Below are positions 36,844-45,617 of a DNA stretch of 64,000 nt, in pieces. This DNA comes from Pseudomonas helleri (lineage in GTDB: Bacteria > Pseudomonadota > Gammaproteobacteria > Pseudomonadales > Pseudomonadaceae). Under the pieces are notes generated by a model. The model made no database searches. It was given only the letters and a program-made list of their open reading frames with translations, and was not told the DNA's origin. Within the stretch, counting starts at the first letter, position 1, and each line of letters begins with the position of its first letter. The position numbers and the translations under genes were made by a program. The stretch is from assembly GCF_001043025.1 (NCBI RefSeq), contig NZ_JYLD01000005.1, forward strand, positions 310,001-374,000, given 5' to 3'.

Positions 36844-38829
36844 ATGAAGCCACCTTCCATCGCGTTATCAGATTTTTGGCAGGCCATCCTCGCACCTTCG
36901 CGCAGCGACTTACTGTTCGCCCTGCGCAATATCATCGCCGGCGCGGTGGCGCTGTACCTGGCGTTGATCTTCGATCTGGAACAACCGCAATGGGCGCTGA
37001 CGACGGTGTTTATCGTGGGTCAGTTCACCAGCGGGATGGTGTTGGGCAAGGGCGCATACCGCTTGGTCGGCACGCTGGTAGGGGGCGTGGCTTCGGTTGC
37101 GCTGATTGCCGTGTTTGGCCAGTCGCCCTTGTTGTTTCTATTGGCCATGGCAACGTGGTTGGCGCTGTGCACCACTGGCGCCTCACTGTTACGCAGCCAT
37201 GCCGCCTATGGCTTTGTATTGGCAGGCTACACCACCGCGATCATTGCACTCCCAGCGGTCTCGGACCCGCTGGCGGTGTTCGACCATGCGACTGCGCGGT
37301 GCATTGAGATCAGCTTGGGGATTATTTGCGCGTCCGTGGCGAGTACCGTTTTGTGGCCCCGTCACGCCGAGCAGGCGCTATCGGCTCAAGGGCGAGCGGC
37401 CTGGCTGGCCGGGTTTGAAGCCGCGGCGGCAGAACTGCTGGGCACGGATCAACGTAAAGGCATGCTGGTTGCCTTGGGGCGACTGGTAGCGGTCGATAAT
37501 CAACATGCCAGCGCCCGCTTTGAAGGCCCGGCAGGGCGGCGCCGCTCTCAAGCATTGCGTGTGCTCAGTCGAGACCTGCTCAGTGTGTTGCGTGCAGCCA
37601 GGGCGGTGGCACGCCAACGGTTGATGCTCGATGAGGCTGCGCGTGTCATGCCGTTGATCGAGCAAGTGGCGGCGGCATTGCAGCAAGCGCACCTACAGGA
37701 CTTGCCCGCGCTGGCCCAGCACATCAGGCTGGCGCTCGAGGATCAGACCTTGGGCCAGGAGGCGCATTTTTGCCTGATGGCGCTGGCTCAGTTGTTGCGC
37801 TTGATTGAGCAGAGCGCGCTGACACTTCAGGCCCTGGAGCAGGGGAGAGTGCCGCCAGGTGCACCGGGCGCCATGTCGTGGCACAAAGACATTGAACAGG
37901 GCGTGCTCGCCGGGTTGCGCTGCGCTGTGGCGTTTTTGGCTGTGGCGGCGTTCTGGATGTACACGGCCTGGCCGTCGGGCCTGGGCGCGATATCAATCTG
38001 CGGCGTGGTATTGAGCCTGTTTGCCGCCAGAGAAAACCCTTCTGAATCCAGCCTTAACTTTTTAAAAGGCATTGCACTGTCAATTCCGGTGGCCGGGGTG
38101 GTGCATTTTGGCCTGCTGCCCGCCTTTGACAGCTTCGCCATGCTTGGCCTGTGCCTGGGCATACCGTTGTTTCTGGCCTCGTTATGCATGAGCCGGCCAG
38201 CATTGGCGGCCACCGCTTCGGCGTTCTGCATCTTCTTTGTCAACAACATCGGGCCCAGCAACCTGATGACCTACGACTTCGCCGCCTTCCTCAATAGCGC
38301 CGTAGCCACCCTGATGGGCAGCGGCATCGCCGTGCTGGTGTTCCGCCTGATACAACTCAACCCCGGCGAGCGCCATTATCGGCGCATGTACAAAGCCCTG
38401 CTGTTCGACCTTGCTCAACTGACCGTACGCCCGCTGGAGCAAGCCGAAAGCTGGTTTGGCGGACGCATGGCAGACCGCTTGATCCGGCTGTCACGCTACA
38501 CCGCAGCGTTTACCAACGGCACCAGCCATTGGTCGCGTGGCCTGCAAGGTTTGGACCTTGGCGATGAGTTGCTCGAACTGCGCGCCTGCCTCGCAAACAG
38601 CCAGGGAGCCCTGGCGCTTGCGCGTGACCGCTATTTGCGTTGCCTGGCGGGTGCTTTTAAACAAGGCGGGCCAAGCGAGCAAAGCCTCACGCTTATGGAC
38701 GCACCCAGTCAGGTATTGCTCGAGGCACTGGAGCATCCCTCGAGGTTGGCGGAACAAGAGATGGCCAAAGCGGCGATCTTGCAACTGCAGTACACATGGC
38801 GCAAAGCCTGCCAGCCAAGTACCGAATAA
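36844..38829 (+). CDS. FUSC-family inner-membrane protein (AaeB-like efflux)
   Basis: A 661-residue protein with two blocks of membrane spans (about 25-170 and 355-510), each followed by a long soluble helical region. This is the two-repeat layout of FUSC/AaeB proteins, which export aromatic acids, often with an HlyD-like partner. Characteristic segments are QWALTTVFIVGQFTSGMVLGKGAYRLVGTLVGG and its echo WPSGLGAISICGVVLSLFA. No membrane-fusion or outer-membrane partner gene is adjacent. There is no good Shine-Dalgarno before the ATG, so coupling to the short upstream ORF is possible. Confidence 0.88.
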   Translation: MKPPSIALSDFWQAILAPSRSDLLFALRNIIAGAVALYLALIFDLEQPQWALTTVFIVGQFTSGMVLGKGAYRLVGTLVGGVASVALIAVFGQSPLLFLLAMATWLALCTTGASLLRSHAAYGFVLAGYTTAIIALPAVSDPLAVFDHATARCIEISLGIICASVASTVLWPRHAEQALSAQGRAAWLAGFEAAAAELLGTDQRKGMLVALGRLVAVDNQHASARFEGPAGRRRSQALRVLSRDLLSVLRAARAVARQRLMLDEAARVMPLIEQVAAALQQAHLQDLPALAQHIRLALEDQTLGQEAHFCLMALAQLLRLIEQSALTLQALEQGRVPPGAPGAMSWHKDIEQGVLAGLRCAVAFLAVAAFWMYTAWPSGLGAISICGVVLSLFAARENPSESSLNFLKGIALSIPVAGVVHFGLLPAFDSFAMLGLCLGIPLFLASLCMSRPALAATASAFCIFFVNNIGPSNLMTYDFAAFLNSAVATLMGSGIAVLVFRLIQLNPGERHYRRMYKALLFDLAQLTVRPLEQAESWFGGRMADRLIRLSRYTAAFTNGTSHWSRGLQGLDLGDELLELRACLANSQGALALARDRYLRCLAGAFKQGGPSEQSLTLMDAPSQVLLEALEHPSRLAEQEMAKAAILQLQYTWRKACQPSTE

Positions 38830-39134
38830 GTCTGCGCGACCAACGTATAAAAAACATTCATTCAATAGGTGGTGGCGCAATAGTATCATCGGCCGGGATT
38901 GCGCTGGCCTGATAATGCCAGGGCGTTGCAAGCACCTGTAGTCGTTGCCGAAGCACGAGGCGGCGATGGGAGTCGAGTGACCACTAGAGCGGCGGTACTG
39001 CATGGCAGCCAGGCACCTTGTTGGCAGCCACAAGATGCCGCGTTACGCCGCAGCCCATAGCGCTGAAATAACAAAAGTTTGCTGCTTTCAAACGACAAGC
39101 TGCCACACATCAAGCGGCTGAGAAGACACGCGTC
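38830..39134. other. Intergenic stretch before the PAS-GGDEF gene
   Basis: This is a gap of 305 bases. It carries a single arm of the gtagtcgttgccgaagc palindrome family at about 38936-38961, and presumably the promoter of the diguanylate cyclase gene. No gene is supported. Confidence 0.55.
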
Positions 39135-40037
39135 ATGATTGACTCTAAACAGTTGGCTTTAATTCTCGAAGCGCTGCCAGACCCGGCGTTTATTTTTACG
39201 CGCAGCGGCAAATACGTTGCAGTGTTTGGCGGGCGCGATACGCGCTATTACCACGACGGCACCGGCTTGATCGGGTTGTACATCCAGGACCTGATCAAAC
39301 CCGAAAAAGCCAACTGGTTTCTGGAACAGATTGCCAAGGCACTGGACACGCAAAAGCTTATGGTTGTGGAATACGAGCTAAGCAACCGGGATGTAAAAGG
39401 GCTGCTCGATGAAGGCCCCGCAGACCCCATATGGTTTGAAGGCCGCATCCAGGCCCTGAGCTTTCAAGTGGACGAAGACGATGTCGTACTCTGGGTCGCC
39501 AGCAACATCTCTGAGCGCCACCACCTCGAAGTCAAACTCAGGGAACTGAGCGACACCGACCAACTGACCGGCCTCTACAACCGAAGAAGGCTTGAGCATG
39601 ACCTCACGCTGCACCACCAGGCATTAACCCGATATGCCGTGCCAACGTCGGTCTGCATGTTCGACCTCGACAACCTCAAAATAATCAACGACACCCAAGG
39701 CCACCACGTCGGCGACCAGATGATCCAGGCCGCCGCCAACATCTGCCGCACGGCATTGCGCAAAAATGACACGGCCTGCCGCTTTGGCGGGGACGAGTTT
39801 GTGATTGCCCTGCCCAATACCGCGCGTGAGCAGGCCATGCAGTTTGCCGAACGCTTGCATGGCTACTTCAAACAAGAGCTGGATCATTTTTCAGTGGGCA
39901 ATATTGTCGTCACCGCGAGCATTGGCATAACCAGCATGGTGCCGGAAGACACCACCCATGAAGACACACTCAAACGTGCAGATCGGGCGTTGTATGAGGC
40001 CAAGAAGGCGGGCAAGAACAGGATTGTGTGGGGGTGA
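39135..40037 (+). CDS. PAS-GGDEF diguanylate cyclase
   Basis: A 300-residue protein. The PAS-like sensor domain is at about residues 8-125 (ALPDPAFIFTRSGKYVAVFGG), a linker helix follows, then a full GGDEF domain (135-300). The active site FGGDEF is intact, and RKND five residues before it is a correctly placed RxxD inhibitory site. It should therefore make c-di-GMP and be feedback-inhibited. No membrane segment is visible, so it is cytosolic. It lies beside the exopolysaccharide locus, whose production could respond to c-di-GMP, although no link is shown. Confidence 0.92.
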   Translation: MIDSKQLALILEALPDPAFIFTRSGKYVAVFGGRDTRYYHDGTGLIGLYIQDLIKPEKANWFLEQIAKALDTQKLMVVEYELSNRDVKGLLDEGPADPIWFEGRIQALSFQVDEDDVVLWVASNISERHHLEVKLRELSDTDQLTGLYNRRRLEHDLTLHHQALTRYAVPTSVCMFDLDNLKIINDTQGHHVGDQMIQAAANICRTALRKNDTACRFGGDEFVIALPNTAREQAMQFAERLHGYFKQELDHFSVGNIVVTASIGITSMVPEDTTHEDTLKRADRALYEAKKAGKNRIVWG

Positions 40038-40059
40038 GCTTCGATAATGGTGTAGCTAC

Positions 40060-40089
40060 AAACAAAATCGCCCTCATGATGAGGGCGAT
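40060..40089 (-). terminator. Terminator downstream of the initiating transferase gene
   Basis: ATCGCCCTCAT-G-ATGAGGGCGAT (40067-40089) is a near-perfect hairpin. On the minus strand it is followed by tttgttt, ending the gene at 40135. It may also stop transcripts from the diguanylate cyclase gene. Confidence 0.75.
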
Positions 40090-40134
40090 GTAAGGGCTGC
40101 AATATTCTGAGTGACTTGCCTGGGTGTACTTAAT

Positions 40135-41523
40135 TCAATAAATATCCTTGGATATTAAGGTGAACGGCGTTTTGATGATGATTTTGACATCAAGCCACAA
40201 TGACCAGTTATTGATGTAATCAAGATCAATTTCCACACGCTTTTGCATCTTATCTATAGTGTCTGTTTCGCCACGGCAACCACTAATCTGTGCAAGGCCA
40301 GTAATGCCGGGTTTGATGCGGTGACGAGCCATGTAGGCGTGAATCTTGTCGGTGTAATAGTCGTTATGAGCAACCGCGTGAGGTCGTGGACCAACCAGAG
40401 ACATATCCCCGTGCAGCACGTTGAACAGTTGAGGCAATTCGTCAAGCGATGTACGCCGGATAAATCGGCCTACCGCCGTTACACGAGAATCATTTTTGCT
40501 GGCCTGTTGTACATGCTTGTCATCATGCACCTTCATTGATCGGAACTTTAAAACTTGTATGACTTTGCCGTTCCAACCGTGGCGCTGTTGTTTGAAAAGG
40601 ATCGGCCCAGGAGAAGAGAGCTTAACTGCTAATGCAACAACAAGCAGTACGGGGCTAAATCCGATAATGGCCAGCAATGCAAGGGAACGGTCCATCAGAG
40701 CCTTGCTAAATGCAGCTGTTGGATAGCTGGTAAGCGGGCTCTCGTTCAAATGAATGGCTGGGCGTCCACCCACTTCGCTGACGGAGTGATTCAATAGCAG
40801 CATGCTGTCCAAGTCAGGGATCCAGACAACATCGACATTCAAATCCAGTAAATCAATATATAGAGCTTCAATCCGCTGCGCATCTTGCAGAGATAGAGCG
40901 AGATACAGGCGGCGTATATTGTGCTCGGTGATAAGTGCTCGCAGCTGTGTCAACTCTCCGACAACAAGGGGGGAGTTTTCAGCATCTTCGAACGGAGAGG
41001 CACTAACAACGCCCACCAATGGAAATTGATTTTGCTGTATAAAACTGTCAGCCAGTTTTAGTGCAACCCCGTCAGAACCAATAATAAGACTGTTGTAATG
41101 ATGGCTGTTGCGTTCATGATAGCGGCGCGACAGGTAATGGAGCAGTAAGTAGGGTGGCACTTGGATAGCATAGCTAACTAATGCCCAAGTAATGATAACT
41201 TCTCGTGAAAACAACTCGCTGGATTTTGTTATAAATGCGACAGTGCTTAAGCACGTTAGTGTGAATGTCCAAGCAATAAATAGACGCAACAATCCATTCA
41301 AATACCCATGCCTTTTGTAATAGGTATTGGTCGCAGAGTAGGCGGGTACTGAAATAAATAATGTTAAAATGCCAGCAATGCGGTAGTGGAAGTCGATGCT
41401 GCCGTTTTTGGTGTACACCAGTATCAGTAATGTCGAAATGACAAGGCTCATAGAGATGAACCACTGTCCCCAAAACGTGAGCCCTCTGGCGACGGATTTT
41501 CGATCTATGCGAGTATGTATCAA
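40135..41523 (-). CDS. wcaJ: Undecaprenyl-phosphate hexose-1-phosphate transferase (WcaJ type)
   Basis: A 462-residue initiating transferase that places the first sugar phosphate on undecaprenyl phosphate. The N-terminal part has four or five membrane spans, the middle a CoA-binding-like domain (about 140-250), and the C-terminal catalytic domain (about 270-462) shows KFRSMKVHDD, RRTSLDELPQLFNVLHGDMSLVGPRPH and the end region HRIKPGITGLAQISGCRGET. It is the PHPT subtype, so glucose or galactose phosphate is the likely substrate. It sits at the distal end of the polysaccharide region, transcribed separately from the Gfc-type genes. Confidence 0.92.
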   Translation of the reverse strand: MIHTRIDRKSVARGLTFWGQWFISMSLVISTLLILVYTKNGSIDFHYRIAGILTLFISVPAYSATNTYYKRHGYLNGLLRLFIAWTFTLTCLSTVAFITKSSELFSREVIITWALVSYAIQVPPYLLLHYLSRRYHERNSHHYNSLIIGSDGVALKLADSFIQQNQFPLVGVVSASPFEDAENSPLVVGELTQLRALITEHNIRRLYLALSLQDAQRIEALYIDLLDLNVDVVWIPDLDSMLLLNHSVSEVGGRPAIHLNESPLTSYPTAAFSKALMDRSLALLAIIGFSPVLLVVALAVKLSSPGPILFKQQRHGWNGKVIQVLKFRSMKVHDDKHVQQASKNDSRVTAVGRFIRRTSLDELPQLFNVLHGDMSLVGPRPHAVAHNDYYTDKIHAYMARHRIKPGITGLAQISGCRGETDTIDKMQKRVEIDLDYINNWSLWLDVKIIIKTPFTLISKDIY

Positions 41524-41688
41524 GGTATCAGCCTTGTAAAAGTCTCTGATTATATAGAAGTGGCTAATGATGGAAAGATTAAATTAGGCGCACTTCATAT
41601 CTGTGTGACGCACAGCGGTAATGCTGTCGATATTGAGCTAGATGTCGATAATAAGGAAAATTGTTCGTTAGAGCTCGACGATTTATAA
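41515..41688 (+). CDS. Possible 57-residue small protein (uncertain)
   Basis: An ATG at 41515 opens a 57-codon frame. Its product (MYQGISLVKVSDYIEVANDG, then KIKLGALHICVTHSG and VDIELDV, ending in an acidic LELDDL) has alternating hydrophobic residues and looks like a small beta-sheet protein. It overlaps the first codons of the divergent wcaJ gene by nine bases and has no clear Shine-Dalgarno. I do not recognise a family; a CsrA-like strand pattern is at best superficial. It may be chance. Confidence 0.25.
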   Translation: MYQGISLVKVSDYIEVANDGKIKLGALHICVTHSGNAVDIELDVDNKENCSLELDDL

Positions 41689-41783
41689 CGGTCCTGAGCA
41701 TGCTGTTTGATGTTTTTTTAATCTACTAGGTTCTATCAGGCGTGATAGCACAGCAGACCTCTTTGAAGTCGCGTAACTGGGTG

Positions 41784-42260
41784 TCAGTGCGTGATCTTTA
41801 CGTCTTGCACCAAGCAATAGCCCCGATTGCGCACTGAGCGAAACAAACGTTCGTCAAAGACAGCTCGAAATTTTTGTTGCAGACGGCTCAAGCACATTTC
41901 AAGCCCACTGTAAGCCAAGGGGTCTTTATTGATGCCGGCAATCAGCTCTTGTTTGCTACAAATCCGCTCGGTACTGAGTACTAGCGTATTAATAAGCAGC
42001 GATTCAATAGCCGTGAGTTGAATGCGGGCTGTAGTGTTACACAGCTCTCTAGCAGCCAAATCAAAGAACCAGGTCTGCGAAAGTGGTGAGTAGGCTGGGT
42101 CTGGAGATGTAGAGGTTGGCACGTAGGTAATCGACACTCTATTTGAGGTTGGGGCTTTAATTGTATTTGGTCGTGATACGCAACATTTTGGCGAAGCGTA
42201 TAAATTAAAGCTGGTGGTTTTAGATGTGAAACTGTTAGTGATGCTGAACGCTGCCTTCAT
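41784..42260 (-). CDS. OmpR-type winged-helix DNA-binding protein lacking a receiver
   Basis: A 158-residue protein. The last 100 residues form a Trans_reg_C winged helix (LCNTTARIQLTAIESLLINTL, YSGLEMCLSRLQQKF, LFRSVRNRGYCLV). The first 55 residues are Ser/Thr-rich with no phosphoacceptor domain. GGAGG nine bases before the ATG is a strong ribosome site. It probably regulates the polysaccharide genes around it, but the signal is unknown. It is not an ordinary response regulator, since the receiver is missing. Confidence 0.78.
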   Translation of the reverse strand: MKAAFSITNSFTSKTTSFNLYASPKCCVSRPNTIKAPTSNRVSITYVPTSTSPDPAYSPLSQTWFFDLAARELCNTTARIQLTAIESLLINTLVLSTERICSKQELIAGINKDPLAYSGLEMCLSRLQQKFRAVFDERLFRSVRNRGYCLVQDVKITH

Positions 42261-42356
42261 GATTAGGTTCCTCCATGGATTTCCTGTGATTTTTTGCGCA
42301 GCTACAGATATGCTTAAATAAAAAGTTTTAGAGTGTATGTGTGCTGAACGACCTAC

Positions 42357-43217
42357 TTATCTCGAGATAGTCCCTCGGCGCAAACGATACCCATAGGCGC
42401 GGACACTAATGATAAGCTCAATATTGTAGGCTTTTCTTATTTTAGTTCTTAAGCGGCTGATAGTTTTCTCTAGTGCTCTAGGGTCATAGAAAATAATATT
42501 GGGGTCCAATGTTTTGGCAATGCTATCTTGGCTCATGACATGCTCAGGTGCTTTTATAAGTGCATCTATAATTGTCATTTCGGTATATGAAATATCAAGT
42601 TTATAGGTGGTGCTGCACAGAAGTAGTCGTGTACGGTCTAGGTATAACTGTGTCGGTGATTTCCAATGTGAATCTTCTAATGTTTTAGATAGATTTTTTT
42701 TTCTTTCTTGTGTGTCGCTGGACAGTTTTAAACAATGGTCGGCGCCCGAAATATAAAAATGTGTACCGGAAAATGACTTGCTGTGTGTCACTAGTATGAA
42801 AACACAGGCAGTCTGATTGGTTTGGCGGATTTTTTTTAAAACTTCGAGGCTATCATTTGTTATATCAGGGCTATTAATTTCAAAAAAAACTGCTTCAAGC
42901 TTAGAGAGGTTAAGGTTGTGGCTCAATGCTGGACTGAAGGAATCAAGATGCAAAACCTCAGATGAGACCACAGTATTTATATCGGCAATTAACACCGGTG
43001 TGTGCGCAAAATTTAACACTGAAAAACTCAGCGCGTCTGCTTTGTATCCTGCGAAAAGCATATCACCTAACCCAAGTACGTAGAGGCGGCTAGATTTTGC
43101 CATAGCCGCCCGTATGGAAGCCGACTTTTTATAACGGCGCGGCCGTATTGATTTTTTAAATTGGATTTTTGACAGCGTTGGGTGATCAAAAAAACGATCG
43201 CCTTCGTCGAGCATCAT
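42357..43217 (-). CDS. OmpR-type winged-helix regulator with degenerate N-terminal domain
   Basis: Up to 286 residues; the start may be the ATG at 43217, 43214 or 43103. The C-terminal winged helix (about residues 185-283) includes YTEMTIIDALIKAPEHVMSQ, DPRALEKTISRLRTKIRK and SVRAYGYRLRRG. The middle part (about 40-160) has the alternating strand/helix rhythm of a receiver but lacks an obvious phosphoacceptor Asp pocket, so phosphorylation control is doubtful. It is paired with the receiver-less regulator at 41784. Both are AT-richer than the flanking core genes. Confidence 0.72.
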   Translation of the reverse strand: MMLDEGDRFFDHPTLSKIQFKKSIRPRRYKKSASIRAAMAKSSRLYVLGLGDMLFAGYKADALSFSVLNFAHTPVLIADINTVVSSEVLHLDSFSPALSHNLNLSKLEAVFFEINSPDITNDSLEVLKKIRQTNQTACVFILVTHSKSFSGTHFYISGADHCLKLSSDTQERKKNLSKTLEDSHWKSPTQLYLDRTRLLLCSTTYKLDISYTEMTIIDALIKAPEHVMSQDSIAKTLDPNIIFYDPRALEKTISRLRTKIRKAYNIELIISVRAYGYRLRRGTISR

Positions 43218-43526
43218 CGCCGTCTAAGTGCACACCGAGTGGCCTATCTTCTGAAAAGGGCTTCGGCATGGGCTGCAAATGCAGCCCTTCGAACAACCCT
43301 TGTCTGCTTACAAAGCTCAAAAAATCAGCGCCTGACTGCAATGCTATTCACTTAAGTGATTTCTGCTTCTGTGGGAGCGGGCTTGCTCGCGATGCTCGCT
43401 AACGATCTAGCGTGTTTGCCTTTTAAATGAGGCACTCTGAATGCCATCGCGAGCAGGCCCGCTCCCACCATTGAGTCGCGTTGCTTTGAGTAACGATTTG
43501 CTCAAACCAGCGCTGAACCAGTTGAC
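43218..43526. other. Intergenic stretch with REPIN
   Basis: These 309 bases, between the regulator and the gfcD-like gene, are dominated by the REPIN-like pair at 43371-43468. The left part should hold the regulator promoter. No gene is supported. Confidence 0.55.
43371..43468. repeat. REPIN-like inverted pair
   Basis: A gtgggagcgggcttgctcgc arm at 43371 faces atcgcgagcaggcccgctcc ending at 43468. The right arm has one mismatch (gcagg for gcaag). Confidence 0.82.
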
Positions 43527-45617
43527 TCACTCCGTAATCTTGCCAAAGTTTTCATAAAACGCATCCTGGTTGCGGCCATCTGTCATGGTATGCAGAGAGT
43601 ACTGTCGATGCAGCATGGCGCCACCGTCACGTGTTAGCGGGGCCCAAGCAATGCCGGCGCGGCTCATGGTCGAGACGCTCATCATTTCGTCAAATGGAAT
43701 CGAGATATAAATCCCTTTGTCAAAACTGCCTTCACCAAATTCTTCAGATGAGACGTTGGTACGAGTGACCCAGCCGCCAAATTTTACGCCATTGGAAAAC
43801 TCTCTGGAGATATCAATAGTGGTGCCCCAATCGCGCGCCAAATAGCGGCCAACGCTTACCGCGGCATCCAGATCAAACGGCAGTTTTGTATAAGCGGTGA
43901 TATGGCCGGTGATTGTCCGGTAATCACGCAGACCAAAATCTTGCTCGAAGTCACGTTGGCGTACATAGTTCAAGTCTGCACCAATCGACCAGCGTTCGCC
44001 CATTGGACGGTACAGCAGTTCACCGCCAACCCCTGCGTACATAGGCTCCAGGTAACCGCCATAAACCATGCCGTAAAGGTCCTGATCCAACTGGCGAGCT
44101 TGGTTAAGTTGCAGAGCAGGCATCGTTACATCTGAAGTCGTGACGTATTTACGCACATCGGTACGCACACGTGGCAAGCCGCTAGGTGCATCGTATTTAA
44201 ACTTATCGTAATTGTTCAGCAAGTTTGCACTGATGCCGCCACTTGCCCAAGTTCCAGGGGTGAAACGATATTGCCCTTCGGCATAGGCGCTGATTTGGTA
44301 GAGCAAGAACCCATCAGGGCCGCCGATATTCTGTTGGTAACCTAAGCCGAAACCATAAGTGAAAGGGTCTGGTTTCTGTTGAAACAGGGTTTTCTCAATA
44401 CGCGGGGTCGCGCGATTGACCTCAGTTGTACGGTGAAGATTAACCAGATCTTGTTCATTGTTGATAACATCTCGAAAGGTCGAGCGCGGAACACTGGTTT
44501 CTTCGATAGGCATGTTGTATCGCTTGTTAACCAGATTGAACCACTGAATATCGCTATTCGCATTGTTGTCCAGGATCCGGCTGGCTCGGCCGACGGCTTT
44601 GGCTGAGTAAAAATATTTAGACTGCTCGCCGTATACCGTAAGCTCCGAGTCGCGCTGTGAAATACGTTCAACTTTGTAACCAGCATTTTTATCCAACTGC
44701 TTGGAAACCTCAGCCCAATCGACCTCAGTTAACGGGGTGACCGGTTCTTGAGTCGGTAGCGGCTGAGCAGGCGGATCGAAAGTTTTGGTCGGGGCTTTGC
44801 GACTTACAAAATTTGTATGAAGTGTTATACCAAATAGGGCTGTATTTCCGCGCTCCCAGCCAGCAGTTAGGTCGACATTTTCATTGAGTTGATATACAAC
44901 TCCAATGTTTATTGGCGAGTCTTGTTTGAATCTATTGCCTTGTGGTTCTTGTTTGTAGTCGTTACCATCAAGTTCGATTTTTAAACTTAGCGAGGGTAAA
45001 GGTGTTTGATAAAGAATTCCACCAAATAGTGACGGTGAACCTCTAAAGTATGAAGTCGTATTTACTTCGCCGGGAGTGGATTGGCTGGTCTCAAATGGGC
45101 GGTCCTTGAATCCATCGTCTAAATAACCCAGCGGGTTTGCGAAGTCCCCTCGATTTCCTAGATAGCCCCAAGCGATGCCTAAGCTAAAATCGAAATTTTT
45201 ATAGCGTTTATTAGCAACAAAGTATTCACTTGAGAATAGCCCGGTGCCACCTACGTCCCGAAAGCCTAGCGCGACTTCTGGAACCCAATGTGTTTCTTGT
45301 AATAAACGTGCTTTAACATCAACGGCCTTGTCTTTATAGCTTTGGTCGCCACTAAAAGATTCTGGGCCGTATTTGATATTACTAATTGTGGTATAGCGAA
45401 AAGTACCTTCAAGCCAATCCAGTGGTTGCAAGGATAAGCTATAACGAGAATATGGATCCGTGCGGTTAGCGTTTAGACTCAGTTCACCTGCAGGAGCCAT
45501 ACGAGCTGTTGGCGTTTGCAACAATCCAACACCGCCGAAATCATTCTGCGTATAGCGTGGCTCCGCATGGACAAAGCCATATGGCAATAGAATTACAATA
45601 AAAAAACGTAACTTCAA
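43527..45617 (-). CDS. yjbH: YjbH/GfcD-family outer-membrane exopolysaccharide protein
   Basis: A 696-residue protein with a signal peptide (residues 1-18). The YjbH-family N-terminus (GGVGLLQTPTARMAPAGELSLN) is followed by a long series of amphipathic beta strands, as expected for an outer-membrane double barrel. Its E. coli relatives YjbH and GfcD act in exopolysaccharide or group 4 capsule export by unknown detail. It overlaps the yjbG-like stop by four bases and ends the five-gene gfc-like unit. Confidence 0.88.
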   Translation of the reverse strand: MKLRFFIVILLPYGFVHAEPRYTQNDFGGVGLLQTPTARMAPAGELSLNANRTDPYSRYSLSLQPLDWLEGTFRYTTISNIKYGPESFSGDQSYKDKAVDVKARLLQETHWVPEVALGFRDVGGTGLFSSEYFVANKRYKNFDFSLGIAWGYLGNRGDFANPLGYLDDGFKDRPFETSQSTPGEVNTTSYFRGSPSLFGGILYQTPLPSLSLKIELDGNDYKQEPQGNRFKQDSPINIGVVYQLNENVDLTAGWERGNTALFGITLHTNFVSRKAPTKTFDPPAQPLPTQEPVTPLTEVDWAEVSKQLDKNAGYKVERISQRDSELTVYGEQSKYFYSAKAVGRASRILDNNANSDIQWFNLVNKRYNMPIEETSVPRSTFRDVINNEQDLVNLHRTTEVNRATPRIEKTLFQQKPDPFTYGFGLGYQQNIGGPDGFLLYQISAYAEGQYRFTPGTWASGGISANLLNNYDKFKYDAPSGLPRVRTDVRKYVTTSDVTMPALQLNQARQLDQDLYGMVYGGYLEPMYAGVGGELLYRPMGERWSIGADLNYVRQRDFEQDFGLRDYRTITGHITAYTKLPFDLDAAVSVGRYLARDWGTTIDISREFSNGVKFGGWVTRTNVSSEEFGEGSFDKGIYISIPFDEMMSVSTMSRAGIAWAPLTRDGGAMLHRQYSLHTMTDGRNQDAFYENFGKITE

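Noticed and set aside
41515..41688. CsrA homology of the 57-residue frame
   Set aside because: The strand pattern is vaguely similar but key CsrA residues and spacing are not met.
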